64,000 nucleotides of DNA from Flavobacteriaceae bacterium MAR_2009_75 (GTDB lineage Bacteria > Bacteroidota > Bacteroidia > Flavobacteriales > Flavobacteriaceae), in NCBI GenBank assembly GCA_002813285.1, contig PHTZ01000001.1, positions 1,797,501 to 1,861,500 of the forward strand, written 5' to 3'. The number at the start of each line of letters is the position of its first letter. The stretch's first letter is position 1. The notes under the pieces are model-generated. The model ran no database searches, was not told the DNA's origin, and saw nothing but the letters and a program-made list of their open reading frames with translations. The position numbers and the translations under genes are program-made. Positions 47,638-54,826 of the stretch are shown one piece after another.

Positions 47638-48381
47638 ATGAATCGAAGACAGTTCGTCAACAGCTCCGCACTTGCATTATTGGGCAGCAGCCTAATAGGC
47701 TGTTTCGACGGACAAAAATTTAAGCTCGAAAAAAACATGGTCATCGGTTGTTTTGGTGATAGTATTACCAACGCTGGCGGCCACGGATATGTAGAAATAT
47801 TACAGGAAAAATTTGATGCCGAACATCCTGAACTTAACTTAAAGTTTTTGAATTTCGGTAAAAGTAGCGAAACCGTCTCCGGACTTACCGAAGAGGACCA
47901 CCCCGGCCCAAGACCTTATCTTTTTGAACGCCTTGATGAAATTCTTACCAAAAACAAGCTTGATGTGGCTTTGTTCTGCTATGGAATCAATTGCGGTATT
48001 TATGGTAAACCCTCCGAAAAGCTGTTCAATAGTTTTAAAATCGGGGTGTACTCGTTTCTTGAAAAACTTCGACAGAAAGATATTCAAGCCATTCTTTTGA
48101 CCCCTCCACCCTTGGCACTGGAGGCAGCTCCCTTGAAGCATCTTTCCAACTCAGTACCCTACGGTTATAAAAACCCCTACCCGAACTACGAAACAGAAGT
48201 ACTTCTTGAATTTAAGGATATTGTTTTGGGCATGCAGCATCCGATTTCTAAAATGCAAATCGATATTCATAAACCGTTGCTTGCCAAACAACAAACCTGT
48301 TACGATGAGGACCCGATACACCCAAACTCAACCGGTCATCAAATAATTGCAGATACGATTTTCAGCAAATTATCGTTTTAA
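47638..48381 (+). CDS. SGNH/GDSL hydrolase, predicted Tat lipoprotein
   Basis: A 247-residue protein with signal MNRRQFVNSSALALLGSSLI followed by G-C. RR-x-F plus a lipobox with Cys22 suggest Tat export and lipid anchoring. SGNH blocks: FGDSITNAGG (Ser42 nucleophile), NFGKSSETVSG (Gly/Asn-type oxyanion), CYGINCG (block III) and the catalytic D-x-x-H in DEDPIHPNSTG. The substrate (acetyl ester, lipid or glycan ester) cannot be read from the sequence. It is 32 bp after the dipeptidase gene, so it may share the transcript, though its link with amino-acid catabolism is unclear. Confidence 0.88.
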   Translation: MNRRQFVNSSALALLGSSLIGCFDGQKFKLEKNMVIGCFGDSITNAGGHGYVEILQEKFDAEHPELNLKFLNFGKSSETVSGLTEEDHPGPRPYLFERLDEILTKNKLDVALFCYGINCGIYGKPSEKLFNSFKIGVYSFLEKLRQKDIQAILLTPPPLALEAAPLKHLSNSVPYGYKNPYPNYETEVLLEFKDIVLGMQHPISKMQIDIHKPLLAKQQTCYDEDPIHPNSTGHQIIADTIFSKLSF

Positions 48382-48437
48382 CAGAGTGTTAAGCACCCGT
48401 GGCAGGGTATTTGTTATCTTTACTTTGCTATATAATT

Positions 48438-49091
48438 ATGTTCAGGAAATCGATATCTATCAGTTGTTTGTTCTTCTTGCTGTCCTTCTTAGGTATGGCC
48501 CAAACTGATATTCCCGCACAAAAAGAACTTAAAATCGATATTGCCAATAAAATTGACGACAACAAAAAACCCGAGCAGGGCACCTCATTAAAAATACCCT
48601 CGGTCGTTAATAACAATCCTGAAGTTAAAATGGATATGAGTGCTCGAAACCCTGTAAAGATGGAAGATGACCGTAATTTGGTGCAAGCGGGCTACGGTAT
48701 GAAAATTGACCCTAAAGCAGGGCCCAGAAGACCTAAAGAAGGCTCAAAAGATCATTTCCCCGATATGTATTTGGGTGATGTCAAAAGTAATGGCAAGTTC
48801 GTAGGTATTGTCTGCCGCGATCATGAATATGTAGATGGTGACCGTGTAAAAATCTATGTTAATGATAAGGTAGCCGATCCGAACATCTTATTGACAGGAA
48901 CATTTAAAGGGGTAAACGTCGATTTAGAAGAAGGGTTCAACCGAATCGATTTTGAGGCTTTGAATGTTGGCTCATCTCCTCCCAATACCGCACAGATCGA
49001 TGTCTATGACGATCAAGGTAAATTGATCTATTCCAACAAGTGGCTGCTGTCGACAGGATCCAAAGCTTCTTTGATTATCACTAAAGATTAA
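48438..49091 (+). CDS. Secreted protein of unknown function
   Basis: Start ATG 48438 gives 217 residues with a signal peptide (SISCLFFLLSFLGMAQ). The mature part begins with a charged low-complexity segment (KELKIDIANKIDDNKKPEQG) and ends in a compact beta-rich domain: MYLGDVKSNGKFVGIVCRDH, YVDGDRVKIYVNDKVADPNI, GFNRIDFEALNVG and KLIYSNKWLLSTGSKA. The latter looks like an Ig-like or C2-type sandwich, but I do not recognise it. It lies between an SGNH lipoprotein and an ABC exporter, both on the same strand. Confidence 0.7.
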   Translation: MFRKSISISCLFFLLSFLGMAQTDIPAQKELKIDIANKIDDNKKPEQGTSLKIPSVVNNNPEVKMDMSARNPVKMEDDRNLVQAGYGMKIDPKAGPRRPKEGSKDHFPDMYLGDVKSNGKFVGIVCRDHEYVDGDRVKIYVNDKVADPNILLTGTFKGVNVDLEEGFNRIDFEALNVGSSPPNTAQIDVYDDQGKLIYSNKWLLSTGSKASLIITKD

Positions 49092-49184
49092 GCCGGTATC
49101 AATTTTAGACATTGAACTTCAATTCTTTATCACTTGTCATTCTTTCTACGGAATGCCGTAACTTTGATGGCTCTAAAATCTACT

Positions 49185-50924
49185 ATGTCAGAAAAGAAAG
49201 TTAGCATCCTCACTGCCTTTAAAACAATTATTTGGCCTAGAAGAAAATTGGTGTTTCTCGGGTTGTTTTTGATTATTATCAGCAAAGCTGCCAGCTTTGT
49301 CGCCCCGGTATCCCTCAGGTATTTTTTAGATGATATCGTACCCAATAAAAACTATGATCTGCTCAAGATTTTGGTGGCGGTGGTCATTCTGGCATTTTTG
49401 ATTCAGGCAGTAATGTCATTCCTGTTGACAAAAGTGCTTAGCATTCAAGCGCAGTTTATGATTTCAGAATTGAGGGCCCAAGTTCAGAAACAAGTACTTT
49501 CACTGCCCATTCGTTTTTTTGATAACACCAAATCAGGTGCTTTGGTTTCAAGAATTATGAGTGATGTTGAGGGTGTTCGCAACCTTATCGGCACAGGTCT
49601 CGTACAATTGGTTGGCGGTAGCCTTACCGCAATTGGCTCGCTTATTTTATTATTACGTATTAGCCCATCGATGACCTTGTTGACTTTTATACCGCTTATA
49701 TTATTTGCCTTTATCGCCCTAAAAGCCTTTAAAATCATAAGACCTGTTTTTAGAGAGCGTGGTAAAATCAATGCCGAGGTAAAAGGCAGATTGACCGAAA
49801 CACTTGGAGGTATTAGGGTAATCAAAGGGTTCAATGCCGAACATCAAGAAGGAAAAGTATTCGAACAAGGGGTAGAAAGACTTTATAACAATGTGAAAAA
49901 GAGCCTGACGGCAACGGCTTTGATGACCAGTTCATCTACCTTTCTGCTGGGCTTGGCCACAACAGGTATCATGATGGGCTTTGGCGGCTATAAAATGATG
50001 CAGGGGGAACTGACGACCGGTGAATATTTTGAGTTTACTTTTTTGCTGGCATTAATGGTTGCGCCTATCGTACAAATGAGCAACATTGGTAGTCAGTTGA
50101 CAGAGGCTTTAGCGGGATTAGATCGTACCGAAGAACTAATGAACCAAGTTTCGGAAGCTGACGAAAAAGATAGAACCGTTGTTCTAACAGAGTTTAGGGG
50201 AGAGATGAGTTTTAACGATGTCTCTTTTGCTTACGAAGAAGACAAAGAAGTGTTACACAACATCAGTTTTGACGTAAAGGCAGGAGAGGTAATAGCCCTG
50301 GTCGGAAGCTCAGGTTCTGGAAAATCTACTATTGCCGGTCTCGCTGCTAGTTTTTTGAATCCTGATGGGGGGCAAATAAGTATCGATGGTAAAGATTTGT
50401 CAAAAGTTGACCTGACCAGTTTTAGACAATTTCTCGGTGTGGTTTTACAAGATGATTTTCTATTTGAAGGTACTATCAGAGAGAATATTCTGTTCCCGAG
50501 GCCCAACGCTTCAGAAGAAGAATTGCAGGCTGCCGTTAAAGCGGCTTATGTAGATGAATTTACCGACCGCTTTGATGATGGATTGGAAACCCTTATCGGA
50601 GAACGTGGTGTAAAACTCTCTGGAGGGCAACGCCAACGTTTAGCTATAGCAAGAGCAGTTCTAGCAGACCCTAAGATTTTGATTTTAGATGAAGCCACCT
50701 CAAACCTTGATACCGAAAGTGAGGCCCTGATTCAGAAAAGTTTAGCTACTCTAACCGAGGGCAGAACTACTTTTGTTATCGCCCACAGGCTAAGTACCAT
50801 TCGAAAAGCGGACCAGATTTTGGTTATCGAAAATGGTAAGATTGCCGAACAGGGCACGCATGAAGAACTGATTACGAAAGAAGGTAGATATTACAACCTG
50901 TTTACCTATCAGGCCAGAATTTAA
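49185..50924 (+). CDS. ABC exporter, MsbA/lipid-flippase-like half-transporter
   Basis: Start ATG 49185 (MSEKKVSILTAFKTIIWP) is the first sensible start; two upstream candidates add a non-conserved tail. The 579-residue protein has six membrane helices (about 20-300) and a C-terminal nucleotide-binding domain: Walker A GSSGSGKST, Q-loop VVLQDDFLF, signature LSGGQRQRLAIARAVLA, Walker B KILILDEATSNLD and switch His in VIAHRLSTI. It would act as a homodimer or heterodimer exporting lipid, drug or peptide. The last 4 bp overlap tail-to-tail with the ferredoxin gene on the other strand. Confidence 0.93.
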   Translation: MSEKKVSILTAFKTIIWPRRKLVFLGLFLIIISKAASFVAPVSLRYFLDDIVPNKNYDLLKILVAVVILAFLIQAVMSFLLTKVLSIQAQFMISELRAQVQKQVLSLPIRFFDNTKSGALVSRIMSDVEGVRNLIGTGLVQLVGGSLTAIGSLILLLRISPSMTLLTFIPLILFAFIALKAFKIIRPVFRERGKINAEVKGRLTETLGGIRVIKGFNAEHQEGKVFEQGVERLYNNVKKSLTATALMTSSSTFLLGLATTGIMMGFGGYKMMQGELTTGEYFEFTFLLALMVAPIVQMSNIGSQLTEALAGLDRTEELMNQVSEADEKDRTVVLTEFRGEMSFNDVSFAYEEDKEVLHNISFDVKAGEVIALVGSSGSGKSTIAGLAASFLNPDGGQISIDGKDLSKVDLTSFRQFLGVVLQDDFLFEGTIRENILFPRPNASEEELQAAVKAAYVDEFTDRFDDGLETLIGERGVKLSGGQRQRLAIARAVLADPKILILDEATSNLDTESEALIQKSLATLTEGRTTFVIAHRLSTIRKADQILVIENGKIAEQGTHEELITKEGRYYNLFTYQARI

Positions 50925-51250
50925 CTCTCAGGAGCCAATTCTACCTCAAGGCCATTCAAATCTTCGGTCATATGAATTTGACAGCCCAAACGACTATTAT
51001 CCTCTACATTAAATGCTTCAGCTAGCATGGCGTCTTCATCATCGGACATTTCAGGAAGTTCATGTTCAGACTTCACATAGCATTGACATGAGGCACACAT
51101 GGCCATACCCCCACAGACACCGATAGTACCTTCTGGCGCAAGTTCATACGAACGCACCACTTCCATGAGGTTCATATTCATATCAGTCGGTGCATCTACT
51201 TCGTGAGTAACCCCTTCGCGGTCAGTTATTTTTATTTTGATATCGGACAT
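50921..51250 (-). CDS. [2Fe-2S] ferredoxin, adrenodoxin-type
   Basis: A 109-residue electron carrier. Cysteines C46-x5-C52-x2-C55-x34-C90 (VCGGMAMCASCQCYV and RLGCQIHM) match the vertebrate/bacterial adrenodoxin-type [2Fe-2S] pattern. No signal peptide. It is separated by a 198-bp spacer from the ferredoxin reductase gene upstream on the same strand; they likely form one redox pair. The 198-bp spacer (51251-51448) contains no gene and may carry its own promoter. Confidence 0.94.
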   Translation of the reverse strand: MSDIKIKITDREGVTHEVDAPTDMNMNLMEVVRSYELAPEGTIGVCGGMAMCASCQCYVKSEHELPEMSDDEDAMLAEAFNVEDNSRLGCQIHMTEDLNGLEVELAPES

Positions 51251-51448
51251 GGCCCTAATTCATTTGATATTACGCCTTAGGCCAATTCTGTTGGCCTACA
51301 AGCTAAAATTTCCGCAAATATAAGGTAGATTAATCTAAGAATTAGACTCGAACAACATTCTCACAAAAAAAGGGCTTATCAAAGATTAATAGAACAAAAC
51401 ATGATGTTGAGGCTTGGTAAACCAATCGCTACCAAATTTTCAGGCTAC

Positions 51449-52507
51449 CTAATCGATACTTTTGATTACGGCTTTAGGAGCTTCCTTTTTAGACCCGTCA
51501 AACCCAGTTACACCGCCTACGGTCGTATACTTCATTACATATTTCTTATCAGGATATATGCGTTGATAAGCGCTCTGGCACATCAATGTCGCCTCGTGAA
51601 ATCCACAAAGAATCAACTTTAATTTACCTGGGTAAGTATTAATATCACCAATGGCATAGATTCCGGGAACATTTGTCTGATAATCAAAAGTATTTACCTT
51701 GATGGCGTTTTTTTCGATTTCCAATCCCCAATCTGCGATAGGACCTAGCTTTGGGGATAGTCCGAAAAGGGCAATAAAGCTATCGACCTCTAAAGTAATA
51801 TCTTCAATGGCGGTTGTTTTCTTACGAATCATAACCGATTCTAGCTTATCTTTTCCGTTTAACCCAACAATTTCAGCAGGAGTAATCAAATTAACCTTAC
51901 CCTCATTTTTTAACTGTTGTACTTTTTCTACAGAATCCAAAGCTCCACGAAATTCATTTCTTCGGTGAACCAGGGTTACCTCAGAGGCGACATCCGCCAG
52001 AAAAATACACCAGTCCAAGGCAGAATCTCCTCCTCCGGCAATGACCACCTTTTTACCGCGATAAACCTCAGGGTCTTTCACCATATAGGCCACTCCGTTG
52101 TCTTCAAATTTTTTCAGGTTCTGAAGCAAAGGTTTTCGCGGTTCGAAACTTCCTAATCCGCCAGCAATGGCAACTATAGGTGCTTGATGCTTTGTACCCT
52201 TGTTAGTGGTTACAATAAAAGACCCATCTTCAAGCTTTTCGATAGTCTGTGCGCGTTCACCAAGGGTAAATCCTGGCTGAAAAGGTTCAATCTGTTTCAT
52301 CAAGTTACCGACCAAGTCACCGGCCAACACCTCAGGAAATCCAGGAATATCATATATAGGCTTTTTAGGATAAATTTCTGAACATTGCCCCCCCGGTTGT
52401 GCCAGAGCATCTATCAGATGGCACTTCAGTTGTAATAGACCAGCTTCAAAAACGGCAAAAAGACCGGTAGGCCCTGCCCCAATAATCAGGATATCTGTTT
52501 GAATCAT
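51449..52507 (-). CDS. Ferredoxin--NADP+ reductase, thioredoxin-reductase-like type
   Basis: A 352-residue FAD/NAD(P)H flavoprotein. FAD motif GAGPTGLFAVFEAGLL (residues 9-24), DALAQPGGQCSEIYPKKPIY (isoalloxazine loop), NADPH motif VVIAGGGDSALDWC and HRRNEFR (phosphate-binding Arg), and the family end GIYAIGDINTYPGKLKLILC. It lacks the CxxC of thioredoxin reductase, as expected for TrxR-like FNR. It would supply electrons to the adjacent ferredoxin. The next gene upstream (Nfu-type) is 51 bp away. Confidence 0.94.
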   Translation of the reverse strand: MIQTDILIIGAGPTGLFAVFEAGLLQLKCHLIDALAQPGGQCSEIYPKKPIYDIPGFPEVLAGDLVGNLMKQIEPFQPGFTLGERAQTIEKLEDGSFIVTTNKGTKHQAPIVAIAGGLGSFEPRKPLLQNLKKFEDNGVAYMVKDPEVYRGKKVVIAGGGDSALDWCIFLADVASEVTLVHRRNEFRGALDSVEKVQQLKNEGKVNLITPAEIVGLNGKDKLESVMIRKKTTAIEDITLEVDSFIALFGLSPKLGPIADWGLEIEKNAIKVNTFDYQTNVPGIYAIGDINTYPGKLKLILCGFHEATLMCQSAYQRIYPDKKYVMKYTTVGGVTGFDGSKKEAPKAVIKSID

Positions 52508-52558
52508 TCAGTGGACTTGTTAAATGGAGAAAAAACTTCAGTAAAAAATCAAACCGCA

Positions 52559-52807
52559 TCAAGCAACATTGACCACTTCCTCGATTTGAGGGGCATATTT
52601 TTTAATGGTCATTTCAACACCGCTCTTCAGCGTCATTTGGTTTACCGTACACCCGACACAGGCCCCTTCAAGCTTCACTTTTACAGAATTTTCATTGTCG
52701 ATGGAAATTAATGAGATATCGCCCCCATCGCTCTGCAAAAAAGGACGTATTTCTTCTAGTGCCTTTTCGACGTTCATTCGCAGTTCTTCAGCAGTCATTG
52801 TTGTCAT
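52559..52807 (-). CDS. NifU C-terminal domain (Nfu-type) Fe-S carrier
   Basis: An 82-residue single-domain protein with the Nfu signature EGACVGCTVNQMTLKSGVEM; C50-x-x-C53 binds a [4Fe-4S] cluster at a dimer interface in the family. It starts 2 bp after the Mrp stop and belongs to an Fe-S assembly operon with Mrp and the redox genes. No N-terminal or A-type domain is fused. Confidence 0.92.
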   Translation of the reverse strand: MTTMTAEELRMNVEKALEEIRPFLQSDGGDISLISIDNENSVKVKLEGACVGCTVNQMTLKSGVEMTIKKYAPQIEEVVNVA

Positions 52808-52809
52808 AC

Positions 52810-53952
52810 CTACTTTTTCTTAACGGCGGAACAGCCCGCCATTGTTGTTATTTTGATAGCTTCGGTGGGCGGCAGGCTTTTGTTACGGCTAACCACTTCT
52901 CTAACCACATTTTTGGTCAATTCTTCGAAAGCCTCTTCAACGGGTGTTGCCGTTTGCAATGCGGCCGGTCGGCCCACATCGCCAGCTTCACGAATACTCT
53001 GTACCAAAGGTATTTCCCCTAAAAAAGGCACGCCCAAATCTTCAGACAAATGCTTGGCCCCTTCTTTACCAAAGATATAATATTTGTTTTCGGGAAGTTC
53101 CTCAGGTGTAAAATAAGCCATATTCTCAACGATTCCTAATACGGGAACATTAATTGAGTCTTGTTGAAACATAGCTACACCTTTTTTAGCATCGGCCAAA
53201 GCCACCTCTTGCGGTGTACTCACCACAACTGCACCCGTAATGGGCATCGCCTGCATAATACTCAAATGAATATCGCCCGTACCCGGAGGCAAATCAAGCA
53301 ATAAAAAATCGAGCTCGCCCCATGCCGCATCGAAAATCATTTGGTTCAACGCCTTTGAGGCCATAGGACCTCGCCAAATAACCGCTTGGTTTGGTTGGGT
53401 AAAAAATCCGATAGATAGCATTTTCACCCCATAACTTTCAATAGGCTTCATCTTCGATTTACCGTTCACATTGACCGCCAAAGGTTTTTCGTTCGCCACA
53501 TCGAACATAATTGGCATCGAAGGCCCATAAATATCGGCATCGAGAAGCCCTACTTTGAAGCCCATCTTTGCTAGAGTGACCGCCAAGTTTGCCGTAACCG
53601 TTGATTTTCCGACTCCCCCTTTTCCAGAAGCTACTGCAACAATGTTTTTTATACCGGGAATTGGTTTCCCTTTTATTTCATTGACTTTTGGTTTGGCCGC
53701 CGGCGCATCTACCTTGATATTAATTTTAATTTTTGCCTTTTCATAGACTTCGCTATGAATAATCTTTAAAATCTCTACTTCGGTCTTTTTGCGAGCTTGC
53801 AAACTTGGATTGGAAATGGTAATGTCGATTTCAACCTCATCTCCAAAAATCTGAACATTTTTTACCGCACCTGCCTCGACCATATTCTGGCCTTCACCTG
53901 GTACCGTAATATGTTCTAATGCCTTTAAAACTTCCTTCTTATCTATCTTCAT
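52810..53952 (-). CDS. Mrp/ApbC-type Fe-S cluster carrier ATPase
   Basis: A 380-residue P-loop protein. The N-terminal MIP18/DUF59 domain (1-95, VLKALEHITVPGEGQNMVEA) leads into the deviant Walker A SGKGGVGKSTVTANLAVTLA and GLLDADIYGPSMP, with LLLDLPPGTGDIHLS as Walker B. The region where many Mrp proteins have C-x-x-C reads ENMAYFTPEELPENKYYIFG, so the cluster-binding cysteine pair is missing there; the C-terminus has a single Cys in MAGCSAVKKK. It probably transfers Fe-S clusters with Nfu. First gene of the minus-strand set (upstream of it a 143-bp gap). Confidence 0.93.
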   Translation of the reverse strand: MKIDKKEVLKALEHITVPGEGQNMVEAGAVKNVQIFGDEVEIDITISNPSLQARKKTEVEILKIIHSEVYEKAKIKINIKVDAPAAKPKVNEIKGKPIPGIKNIVAVASGKGGVGKSTVTANLAVTLAKMGFKVGLLDADIYGPSMPIMFDVANEKPLAVNVNGKSKMKPIESYGVKMLSIGFFTQPNQAVIWRGPMASKALNQMIFDAAWGELDFLLLDLPPGTGDIHLSIMQAMPITGAVVVSTPQEVALADAKKGVAMFQQDSINVPVLGIVENMAYFTPEELPENKYYIFGKEGAKHLSEDLGVPFLGEIPLVQSIREAGDVGRPAALQTATPVEEAFEELTKNVVREVVSRNKSLPPTEAIKITTMAGCSAVKKK

Positions 53953-54095
53953 TATATAAAATCATTCTAAACAACAAAGATAGAACATAAGGTCAAGAAA
54001 CTAAAGCGTTTGTATTGAAATGTGGTATGGCCATATAGGCAATAGTAATCAAAGTAATTAATGAAAAAATGAAATTTTAGAAAGCCTTTACTCTT

Positions 54096-54758
54096 CTATA
54101 CCCTGCGCCCGTCCAATAAATTGATTATCCGTGTGCCATACGCCGCATTTTTTTCGGAATGGGTCACTTGAACTATGGTCACTCCCTCATCGTTCAATTC
54201 TTTGAACAACCGCATAATTTCTTCCCCTTGAGCAGAATTCAGATTACCGGTAGGTTCGTCGGCAAGAATAAGTTTCGGTTTTGATATTAAAGCTCGTGCC
54301 ACACCTACCAATTGCTGTTGACCACCACTAAGTTGGGTCGGGAACAAATCTTTTTTCCCCACGATATTAAATCGGTCGAGCATATCGGCAACCATCGCCT
54401 TACGTTCAGAACCCGAATGTTTTTTATACAATAATGGCATTTCAAGGTTCTCGTACACAGTAAGTTCATCTATCAGATGATAGGCTTGAAAAACAAAACC
54501 GATATACTGCTTGTACAAATTGGCTCGATGCTTCTCTTTCAATTGATGTACGGGTTCATCAAGAAAACTATATTCGCCCTCATCAAAATTGTCTAACATT
54601 CCGATCACGTTCAATAAAGTTGATTTTCCCGAGCCTGATGGCCCCATGATTGAAATAAACTCTCCTTCTTCCACCTGAAGATTGATATCTTTCAACAAAA
54701 AGACCCGTTGCCCCCCTTGCTGTACCCATTTGAAAATATTGCTTAGTTGTAGTAGCAT
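54096..54758 (-). CDS. LolD/MacB-type ABC transporter ATPase
   Basis: A 220-residue nucleotide-binding subunit. Walker A MGPSGSGKSTLLNVIGMLDN, Q-loop VFQAYHLIDELTVYENLEMP, signature QLSGGQQQLVGVARALISKP (with Leu-Val-Gly where many relatives have Arg-Val-Ala), Walker B LILADEPTGNLNS and VTHSEKNAAY. It serves the four upstream permease genes on the same strand. The start ATG (54756-54758) directly abuts a 7-bp tandem repeat, unlike any other start in the window. Confidence 0.93.
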   Translation of the reverse strand: MLLQLSNIFKWVQQGGQRVFLLKDINLQVEEGEFISIMGPSGSGKSTLLNVIGMLDNFDEGEYSFLDEPVHQLKEKHRANLYKQYIGFVFQAYHLIDELTVYENLEMPLLYKKHSGSERKAMVADMLDRFNIVGKKDLFPTQLSGGQQQLVGVARALISKPKLILADEPTGNLNSAQGEEIMRLFKELNDEGVTIVQVTHSEKNAAYGTRIINLLDGRRV

Positions 54759-54784
54759 AGTAGTTAGTAGTTAGTAGTTAGTAG
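54758..54784. repeat. 7-bp tandem repeat TAGTAGT x3.9 at the ATPase start
   Basis: Three perfect copies of TAGTAGT and a truncated fourth (TAGTAG) run from 54758 to 54784. On the minus strand they read CTACTAA-CTACTAA-CTACTAA-CTACTA and end exactly at the ATG of the ABC ATPase gene. A normal ribosome-binding site is absent in this interval. Confidence 0.85.
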
Positions 54785-54826
54785 AAAATGCATTTTTAAT
54801 TTTTTATTGTCAATGGCTCAGGATGG

